Origin: ZC4RG29 sp036563875
GTDB taxonomy: Bacteria; Bacteroidota; Bacteroidia; Cytophagales; Cyclobacteriaceae
NCBI GenBank assembly: GCA_036563875.1
Contig: DATCLO010000184.1
Location: 1-5,317, forward strand
Length of the DNA: 5,317 nucleotides
Direction of reading: 5' to 3'
Positions 1-5,317 of the stretch are shown here, in pieces; position 1 is the first letter of the stretch; the number at the start of each line of letters is the position of its first letter. Position numbers and translations under genes: made by a program. Below the pieces are notes generated by a model. The model saw nothing but the letters and a program-made list of their open reading frames with translations. It searched no databases and was not told where the DNA came from.

Positions 1-25
1 CAGACATTTTTCCCTACCTTCCCCT

Positions 26-865
26 ATGCTCTGCCAGGCCTTCCTTCCCAGCCCTCCATTAAGACCTTTTGTTATGGCCTACCAGCTCAGGCATTTTGTA
101 TTCTCTGACAAAGACGTTTTACCCTACAAGCCCTATGCGCCTCGGGCAGAACAGACGTTGGTGTTTTATCCGAGAGGTTTCGAGCGGGTCGAGTACCCGG
201 AGCGTGGTAAGTTCATCAACCGGCCCAGGTCAATGCTTGTGGGCCAGTATACGGAACGAACAAACCGGCATGTGGGCTCACCTGATTTTATTGTCATCTT
301 AGTGAACTTTCGGCCAGGCGTTGTGCACGATCTTTTGGGTATTCCATATCACGAACTCACGAACACCTTCGCAGATGCTGAACTATTCTTCCCGCAGAGT
401 ATTCGCACGTTGAGTTCATTGCTTACAAGCGCAGAAAGCTATCAGGAGATGATTAATCTGGTGGATGAATTTCTCGTGAACCTGTTCCGACAACGAGCTT
501 TTCAGACCAATCCAATCAATCGCATTGCGACACGACTCATTGAACAGCCCGAAAACAAAACGGTGCTTCAACAAGCCCGTGACAGCTACCTGAGTGTGCG
601 CCAGTTCGAAAGAAAATTTAAAGAGCGCATGGGGATCAGTCCCAAGTTGTTTGCGACCATAGCGCGGGTAAACAAAGCATTCAGCCTGAAGTATCATAAT
701 CCTCAAATGGATTGGCTCGACGTTGCGCTGGCATGCGGATACCACGACTACCAACACCTCGCAAAAGATTTCCAAAAATTCGCCGGCGACACCCCTCCCC
801 GCTATTTGGGAGAAGACAACCAGGCTCCGGAGCATCTCCTGGGAATGCGCGACTCGTCGATATGA
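26..865 (+). CDS. AraC-family transcriptional regulator
   Basis: This 279-residue cytoplasmic protein is a DNA-binding transcription factor. The C-terminal third (about residues 165-262) carries the two helix-turn-helix motifs of the AraC/XylS family. The first contains LSVRQFERKFKERMGISPK (about 189-207). The second runs from DVALACGYHDYQHLAKDFQ (232-250) into KFAGDTPPRY (251-260), matching the family signature with the conserved G-Y, F and G-x-T-P-x-x-Y positions. The N-terminal region opens with LPSPPLRPFV and resembles the cupin-like sensor domain (DUF6597 type) common in Bacteroidota regulators; its ligand cannot be read from the sequence. The ATG at 26 is chosen because the L-P-S-P-x-L-R-P-F-V opening is typical near the start of such proteins. 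The frame stays open to the window edge, so a slightly longer protein is not excluded, and no clear Shine-Dalgarno is visible. It lies 66 bases upstream of the esterase gene on the same strand, which makes that gene the first candidate target. Family assignment is secure; target and inducer are unknown. Confidence 0.93.
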   Translation: MLCQAFLPSPPLRPFVMAYQLRHFVFSDKDVLPYKPYAPRAEQTLVFYPRGFERVEYPERGKFINRPRSMLVGQYTERTNRHVGSPDFIVILVNFRPGVVHDLLGIPYHELTNTFADAELFFPQSIRTLSSLLTSAESYQEMINLVDEFLVNLFRQRAFQTNPINRIATRLIEQPENKTVLQQARDSYLSVRQFERKFKERMGISPKLFATIARVNKAFSLKYHNPQMDWLDVALACGYHDYQHLAKDFQKFAGDTPPRYLGEDNQAPEHLLGMRDSSI

Positions 866-908
866 GAATGTCGCGTTTCTACCACTGATTTCAGTCCAGC
901 ACATATGA

Positions 909-929
909 GCTTTGGTTGCAAACCAAAGC
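909..929. repeat. Perfect 9-bp inverted repeat before esterase start
   Basis: The arms GCTTTGGTT (909-917) and AACCAAAGC (921-929) are exact reverse complements separated by GCA, ending two bases before the preferred ATG at 932. As DNA this is a dyad that could be an operator. As RNA it is a 9-bp hairpin with a tight 3-nt loop that would occupy the ribosome-binding region. No U-run follows, so it does not look like an intrinsic terminator. AraC-type proteins usually bind direct rather than inverted repeats, so the upstream regulator is not an obvious ligand. The symmetry is seen directly; the function is inferred. Confidence 0.7.
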
Positions 930-931
930 CA

Positions 932-1921
932 ATGAAAACGCTGTTGACGGCCATGACTGTCCTCATGGCTTCGATGACCATTTCAGCCCAACGCTGTGAG
1001 ACCGGTAAACTCGATCCGGTTATTGCTCAGGCCCTTGGGAATACTGTGACCGACCTCCCTTCTTCACCCAATACATCAGTGGAACAGATACGCGACCTGA
1101 GGATACCAACGTTACCATTTCCAGCTACCGATTTAAAGGTCATTAAGGTAACGCGCGACAGCATCCCTCTTCATATTTACAATCCTCATCATCAGACGGA
1201 CCTCCCGATTATCATAGGATATCATCCTGGCGGTTTCGTTACGCCGATGTTGCCTTTCATGCAATACGAGTACTGGCGCAAAGCGAAGATGTACGACGCA
1301 ATTGTCATCGCAGTCGATTACCGCGTCGCCCCGGAACACCCCTTCCCTGCAGCGGTGAACGATGCCTACAATGCGTTTCGATACATTGTTGATCATGGTA
1401 CGGAACTAGGTGGCGACACCAGCAGGATTGTCTTACTGGGTGAAAGTGCCGGAGGAAATCTTGCGACGGTAGTCAGTCGAAAAGCTGCTGAGGCTGGAAT
1501 GGCGAATAAGATACAATTGCAAATCCTGAACTGCCCCTCGACAGACGATCCGAGAAATGCCAGCCGTCATCCCTCCTATCAGAAATACGCATCAGGTTAT
1601 TTTCAAACCAAGGCCTTTTGCGAATACTACATCAGAGTCTATGCTCCCAATCAACCTCCGAACAATCCTGACATCGCGCCCTTGCATGCCAATAATCTGG
1701 AGGGTATGCCGCCCGTATTGATGATAACTGCGGAATTTGATGTAATGCGTGATGAGGCTTACGAGTATGTCGAGAAACTTCGCAGTGCCGGGGTCCGTGT
1801 ATCACACGTTTGCTTCCCGGGACAGATTCACTGTCTGGTTGGGTTGCCAGACGATGCGCCACAGAGGAAGGAGCTTGATGAGTTGATTAATAGCGAGTTG
1901 GATTTGGTGTGGGGACGGTAG
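932..1921 (+). CDS. Exported alpha/beta hydrolase, HSL-type esterase
   Basis: This is a carboxylesterase/lipase-like serine hydrolase of the alpha/beta hydrolase 3 (hormone-sensitive lipase, type IV esterase) family, expected to cleave short acyl or acetyl esters. Numbering from the preferred ATG at 932 (329 residues): a signal peptide (MKTLLTAMTVLMASMTISAQ, probable cleavage near SAQ, residue 20); an oxyanion-hole segment YHPGGF (97-102); the family hallmark VDYRVAPEHPFPAA (128-141); the nucleophile elbow GESAGG with Ser172; the acid Asp270 in EFDVMRDE; and His300 in GQIHCLVG. The triad is therefore complete. The oxyanion motif reads H-P-G-G rather than the usual H-G-G-G. An in-frame ATG at 905 would add nine residues (MSFGCKPKP) ahead of the signal peptide. 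The later start is preferred because it gives a compact signal peptide with a Lys next to the Met, and because a perfect inverted repeat fills most of the extra stretch. The protein is probably periplasmic. The natural substrate is unknown; acetylated sugars or xenobiotic esters are possibilities only. Confidence 0.92.
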   Translation: MKTLLTAMTVLMASMTISAQRCETGKLDPVIAQALGNTVTDLPSSPNTSVEQIRDLRIPTLPFPATDLKVIKVTRDSIPLHIYNPHHQTDLPIIIGYHPGGFVTPMLPFMQYEYWRKAKMYDAIVIAVDYRVAPEHPFPAAVNDAYNAFRYIVDHGTELGGDTSRIVLLGESAGGNLATVVSRKAAEAGMANKIQLQILNCPSTDDPRNASRHPSYQKYASGYFQTKAFCEYYIRVYAPNQPPNNPDIAPLHANNLEGMPPVLMITAEFDVMRDEAYEYVEKLRSAGVRVSHVCFPGQIHCLVGLPDDAPQRKELDELINSELDLVWGR

Positions 1922-1969
1922 GTGTGCTACCCGCTTCATCCTTCAATCCTATCCATCCTGGTTCAGACC

Positions 1970-2839
1970 TCACCCCTTCTTCAGCCTAAAATTCCTATAC
2001 TCGATCTTCATCGGCGGTCCTACATGAACCTGCACACCCAACAATCCTGAAGACCGTCTATTGATTGTATCGTTATCCGTTACATCACTCACAAGCACAC
2101 CGTTGATGTAGTGCTGCATGCGGTTACCCTTGACGATAAGGTGAACGCGGTGCCATTCGTTTGGTTTGAGGGTGGATTTCAGGGAGTCGACATTGGCGAG
2201 GGTGTCTTTGACGATGGTCTTCGTCCATCGGTTGTTCTCTATGTAAGCCGACAGTGGTGCTGAAGGATCTTCAACGGGGTCCAATACCACGCGCTGACCT
2301 TGCCTTGCTATCGTTGTCCGCCTTCGCTCTTCGTAGTTCATTCCCGTATATCGGTTCGCGCCGTCGATGTCGCACTGGTATCCTCGCAAAGCGTGGGGAA
2401 CTCCTTCTATCTCTTCGCTGCGATAGTTTATTCCACTGTTACCGTCTGCAGAAACCCGATACTCAACCTTCAGCTCAAAGTCATCCGTCAATCCACCGCG
2501 CCATATAAGGAAGGAGTTTCTATCCAGAAGCGTGGCAGGTGTTACCTCCCCCACCAGGTTCCCGTCTTCGACACGCCAATACGTGGAGTCCCCCTCCCAG
2601 CCATTAAGCGTTTTACCGTCGAATACGGAAATGAATCCGTCGTCATCGTCGGATGGCTTGGTCGGGTTGCAGCCGTTCAACAAGAGGAAAAGCAAGCCGC
2701 AGGGAACGGCGAGAGCAGGAAGGCACGTAAGGGAAGTTTTCACGGGTATCGATTGACACGACAAGTTAACACAGGGAGGCATAGGGTCTGCCACGGTCTG
2801 TCTGGTACAATTATCTTTTCGCTGGTCCAGGGACTTCAT
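1970..2839 (-). CDS. DUF1080 (3-keto-disaccharide hydrolase family) lipoprotein
   Basis: The mature part (about residues 68-289) is a single DUF1080 / PF06439 jelly-roll domain related to concanavalin-like folds. It opens with SVFDGKTLNGWEG, continues through WRVEDGNLVGE, GNSGINYRSEE and GYQCDID, and ends with the hallmark NEWHRVHLIVKGNRMQHYIN and GLLGVQVHVGPPMKIEYRNF. Members of the family act on 3-keto-glycosides or related sugars in the envelope; the substrate here is unknown. A lipoprotein signal is visible: VKTSLTCLPALAVPCGLLF followed by LLLNGC, with Cys57 as the lipidation site. SDDDD at 63-67 resembles the acidic surface-export signal described for Bacteroidota lipoproteins. The start is uncertain. 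ATG at 2839 is the longest option and has a weak AGGG upstream, but it puts 32 polar residues before the signal. ATG at 2782 and GTG at 2743 are alternatives, and GTG gives an ideal 25-residue lipoprotein signal. The gene is convergent with the esterase and divergent from the permease, so it is probably monocistronic. Family assignment is firm. Confidence 0.9.
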   Translation of the reverse strand: MKSLDQRKDNCTRQTVADPMPPCVNLSCQSIPVKTSLTCLPALAVPCGLLFLLLNGCNPTKPSDDDDGFISVFDGKTLNGWEGDSTYWRVEDGNLVGEVTPATLLDRNSFLIWRGGLTDDFELKVEYRVSADGNSGINYRSEEIEGVPHALRGYQCDIDGANRYTGMNYEERRRTTIARQGQRVVLDPVEDPSAPLSAYIENNRWTKTIVKDTLANVDSLKSTLKPNEWHRVHLIVKGNRMQHYINGVLVSDVTDNDTINRRSSGLLGVQVHVGPPMKIEYRNFRLKKG

Positions 2840-2939
2840 GCAACCCTGTCTGAGCTTTTAATGTCTTTTCAAAAAATTTTCCAGATCACTGTAACATTTT
2901 TCCCGATAAGCAGTCGCGGCACTAGAATCCCCCACAGCT
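2840..2939. promoter_or_regulatory. Divergent intergenic region, presumed promoters
   Basis: These 100 bases separate two genes read in opposite directions, so promoters for both the DUF1080 lipoprotein (leftward) and the permease (rightward) should lie here, unless the lipoprotein starts later and its promoter lies inside its own open frame. The middle is AT-rich, with an A6T4 tract at 2871-2880. TAACATTTTT (2892-2901) only loosely resembles the Bacteroidota -7 element TAnnTTTG. I could not find a well-matched -33/-7 pair on either strand. The role follows from gene orientation rather than from a recognised motif. Confidence 0.4.
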
Positions 2940-5309
2940 ATGCTTAAAAATTACCTAATTGTAGCCTTCAGAAATCTTAGAAAAAACGCTTTCTATTCAT
3001 TCATCAATATCGCAGGCCTTAGCCTCGGCATTACGTGTTCCGTGCTCATTATAGTATGGGTGGTCGATGAAATGTCGTTCGATAAATTCCATCCCAAGGC
3101 CGATCGGCTCTACCAGGTGTGGATTAATGCCCATTTTGACGGACGCATAAACTCCTGGACGTCTGTTCCCCTGCCGACCTACGAGGGATTGAAATCGGCA
3201 GACGCGAACATCGTTCGTGTGGCAGTCACCGACTGGGGTAGCGACCACCTGCTTGCAGCATCGGACGATAAGGGCCTCAGTAAACGAGGCTTCTACGTCA
3301 GTGAAGAGTTCCTTGAAATGTTTCAGTTCCCGCTCGTTGCCGGCACTGCCGAACAGGTACTCGACTATGGCAGCAATATCGTGATTACCGAGTCTACGGC
3401 TAAGGCGCTGTTCGGTGATGAAGACGCCATGAATAAGACCATTCGTGTCGACAATCAGTACGACCTGAAGGTTGCCGGCATACTTCGCGACGTCCCTCCT
3501 AACTCCTCTTTCCAGTTCGATTTCCTCCTGCCCTACAAACATTGGCGCAGCGTGAATAAGTGGGTCGTTGAAAACGAGGACAATTGGGGTAACTACTCCT
3601 TCCAGGTGTTTGTGGAGATCAACGATCCGGAGAACGAAGCGTCAGTTGAAAACGGCATCCGGAACATGCTCGCTGAACATGGCCAGGATGAAGAAATCAA
3701 ACATGAATTCTTCCTCTACCCTCTGCTTCGCTGGCGGTTGTATTCCCATTTCGAAAACGGTGTCGAGTCGGGCGGCATGAGCGACTATGTCCAACTCTTC
3801 AGTGTCATTGCCGTGTTCATCATCGTCATTGCCTGCATCAATTTTATGAACCTGGCCACAGCGAGGAGCGAAAGACGAGCGCGCGAAGTGGGCATCCGAA
3901 AAAGCGTAGGTTCGCGACGTCGGGAACTCGTGTTCCAGTTTATCGGCGAGTCAACGCTCCTGGCCTTTATCTCCTGTGCTATCGCCGTTGTTGCAGCACA
4001 ACTTCTGCTTCCGTATTATAACATGTTGGTTGATAAACAGTTATATATAGACTATACGAACATTTGGTTTTGGGTGTCTGCTTTGGGACTCATTGTTATC
4101 ACCGGCGTTATAGCGGGGAGCTATCCTGCATTTTACTTGTCGGGGTTTCAGCCAACAAAAGTGCTGAAGGGCAAGCCTACAATCGGCAAGGGTGCAAGTC
4201 TTCCAAGAAAGATTCTCGTTACACTGCAGTTTGGTTTTTCGATCTTCCTGATCATTTCAATGCTGGTGATCTACAAACAAATTCAGATTGTCAAGACCAG
4301 GGATATCGGTTACTCTCAGGAAAATCTCATCACGGTTCCGCTTAATGAGGATTACAGGAAGAACCTCCGATCCATTAAACTTGAACTCCTTTCTTCTGGA
4401 ATGGTTGAGTCGATGGTACGGTCGAACAGTGCAATCACGGAGATCAATTCCAACAATTTTGTTAACTGGCCCGGCAAGCCGGATAATTTGCAAGTGATCT
4501 TCACGACGATCGTGACGGATTACGATTGGACGAAGACGATGGGCGTCAAAATGATTGAGGGACGCGACTTCTCTGAAGACTTTCCGTCCGATAGCTCTGC
4601 CATTATTGTCAACAAGGCCGCCATTGATGTCATGGGGCTGGAGGACCCGATTGGAACAGAGTTGGAGTTATGGGGGGAAAAGCGAACACTCATTGGTGTC
4701 TGCGATAATGTACTCATGGGTTCCCCTTACGAGCAAGTAAAACCCATGTTCGCGGTCCTGGATGACTGGGGCGGCAGTATAACGATTCGGCTGAAACCGA
4801 CCGGAGATCTGCAAGCGGCACTGAGCACGGTAGAATCCGTCTTCGCGAAGTACGCTCCGGCCTATCCTTTCGAATACACTTTCGTTGATGAGGAATTTCA
4901 AAAGAAGTTCTCCACCATAAATCTGACCAGCCGACTGGCGAGTTTGTTTGCCATTCTGGCAATTATCATTACTGGATTGGGATTGTACGGCCTGGCTGCG
5001 TTCACGGCGGAACAAAGGACGAAGGAGATTGGCATTCGCAAAGTGCTCGGGGCTTCGGTCGGAAGTGTGGTCAACTTGATTTGCCGCGACTTTAGCCTGC
5101 TCGTTATCATTGCGTTCGCTATCTGGGCGCCGTTATCGGCATGGGCGATGGACAACTACCTTAAACGTTATGCGATCAGGACAGACATTGCCTGGTGGAT
5201 ATTTCCGCTCACGGGCGCCATGGCGCTGGTGTTTGCTTTGCTCATCGTGAGCGCGCAGGCGTTGCGGGCCGCGCATGCCAATCCGGTGAACTCACTAAGA
5301 CATGAGTAG
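2940..5309 (+). CDS. ABC transporter permease, FtsX/MacB type (two-module)
   Basis: This is a 789-residue inner-membrane permease of the FtsX-like / MacB superfamily, full length for the large Bacteroidota form. Two modules are visible. Module one has a membrane segment at about 20-42 following the typical opening MLKNYLIVAFRNLRKN. It continues with a periplasmic MacB core-like domain (about 43-283), then three segments near 284-305, 337-360 and 374-400. Module two repeats this: a segment at 425-445, a periplasmic domain (about 446-662), then segments at 663-687, 715-735 and 750-774. The cytoplasmic hallmark follows both first FtsX helices: ERRAREVGIRKSVGSRRREL (311-330) and EQRTKEIGIRKVLGAS (691-706). 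SYPAFYLSGFQPTKVLKG (394-411) is also characteristic. Such permeases work by mechanotransmission with a LolD/MacB-like ATPase, and none is encoded in this window. The substrate (lipoprotein, peptide, drug or signal) cannot be inferred. ATG at 2940 matches the family N-terminus, and no Shine-Dalgarno is apparent. It ends with TAG 8 bases before the window edge, so downstream partners are not visible. Confidence 0.95.
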   Translation: MLKNYLIVAFRNLRKNAFYSFINIAGLSLGITCSVLIIVWVVDEMSFDKFHPKADRLYQVWINAHFDGRINSWTSVPLPTYEGLKSADANIVRVAVTDWGSDHLLAASDDKGLSKRGFYVSEEFLEMFQFPLVAGTAEQVLDYGSNIVITESTAKALFGDEDAMNKTIRVDNQYDLKVAGILRDVPPNSSFQFDFLLPYKHWRSVNKWVVENEDNWGNYSFQVFVEINDPENEASVENGIRNMLAEHGQDEEIKHEFFLYPLLRWRLYSHFENGVESGGMSDYVQLFSVIAVFIIVIACINFMNLATARSERRAREVGIRKSVGSRRRELVFQFIGESTLLAFISCAIAVVAAQLLLPYYNMLVDKQLYIDYTNIWFWVSALGLIVITGVIAGSYPAFYLSGFQPTKVLKGKPTIGKGASLPRKILVTLQFGFSIFLIISMLVIYKQIQIVKTRDIGYSQENLITVPLNEDYRKNLRSIKLELLSSGMVESMVRSNSAITEINSNNFVNWPGKPDNLQVIFTTIVTDYDWTKTMGVKMIEGRDFSEDFPSDSSAIIVNKAAIDVMGLEDPIGTELELWGEKRTLIGVCDNVLMGSPYEQVKPMFAVLDDWGGSITIRLKPTGDLQAALSTVESVFAKYAPAYPFEYTFVDEEFQKKFSTINLTSRLASLFAILAIIITGLGLYGLAAFTAEQRTKEIGIRKVLGASVGSVVNLICRDFSLLVIIAFAIWAPLSAWAMDNYLKRYAIRTDIAWWIFPLTGAMALVFALLIVSAQALRAAHANPVNSLRHE

Positions 5310-5317
5310 GGCATTTT

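Noticed and set aside
416..904. Minus-strand open frame of 162 codons opposite the AraC gene
   Set aside because: The plus strand encodes an intact AraC DNA-binding domain over the same bases; the antisense translation has no motif or plausible start context.
1917..1931. Short stem GGTAG / CTACC at the esterase stop codon as a possible terminator
   Set aside because: Only five base pairs with a five-base loop and no T-run follow; too weak to call an intrinsic terminator.
1938..1958. Four ATCC units in the convergent gap between the esterase and DUF1080 genes
   Set aside because: The units are irregularly spaced and only 4 bases long; this is expected in a C/T-rich 48-base gap and is not a true tandem repeat.
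2911..2926. Partly self-complementary GC-rich stretch upstream of the permease start
   Set aside because: Pairing is imperfect and limited to a few outer bases, so it does not form a credible hairpin or operator.
2300..2947. Long plus-strand open frame of 215 codons opposite the DUF1080 gene
   Set aside because: It is antisense to a gene with strong family motifs, and its translation shows no recognisable domain; it overlaps the permease start. Treated as a shadow frame.
2997..3542. Minus-strand open frame of 181 codons inside the permease gene
   Set aside because: It lies wholly opposite the well-supported permease periplasmic domain, and its translation has no family features; a shadow of coding bias on the other strand.

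Overview
The window looks like ordinary chromosomal DNA from a Bacteroidota bacterium, most likely of the Cytophagales type with mid-range GC. Three things point there: a roughly 790-residue FtsX-like permease of the two-module kind that this phylum carries in many copies, a DUF1080 lipoprotein with an acidic SDDDD stretch after the lipid-attachment cysteine, and start sites that mostly lack a clear Shine-Dalgarno sequence. The genus assignment is an impression from protein style, not a search result.

Layout, left to right. An AraC-family regulator (26-865, +) is followed after 66 bases by an exported alpha/beta hydrolase of the hormone-sensitive-lipase type (932-1921, +). The two are probably co-transcribed or at least functionally paired. 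A perfect 9-bp inverted repeat (909-929) sits immediately before the preferred hydrolase start codon. A 48-base convergent gap without a convincing terminator leads into a DUF1080 (3-keto-disaccharide hydrolase family) lipoprotein on the minus strand (1970-2839). A 100-base divergent intergenic region (2840-2939) then separates it from a full-length FtsX/MacB-type ABC transporter permease (2940-5309, +), which ends 8 bases before the window edge. No ATPase partner lies in the window.

How the genes relate: the regulator and esterase form a plausible small unit in which an intracellular sensor controls an envelope esterase. The DUF1080 lipoprotein would act on oligosaccharides or glycosides at the cell surface or in the periplasm. 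The permease would couple cytoplasmic ATP hydrolysis, through an ATPase encoded elsewhere, to movement of a periplasmic or membrane substrate. The convergent and divergent orientations mean these are three separate transcription units, and no single pathway is demonstrated.

No RNA genes, mobile elements, CRISPR arrays or long repeats were seen. There are no gaps above 300 bases. I found no convincing sign of an undescribed system; the most useful observations are the inverted repeat at the esterase start, the HPGG oxyanion-hole variant, and the start and surface-export question for the lipoprotein.
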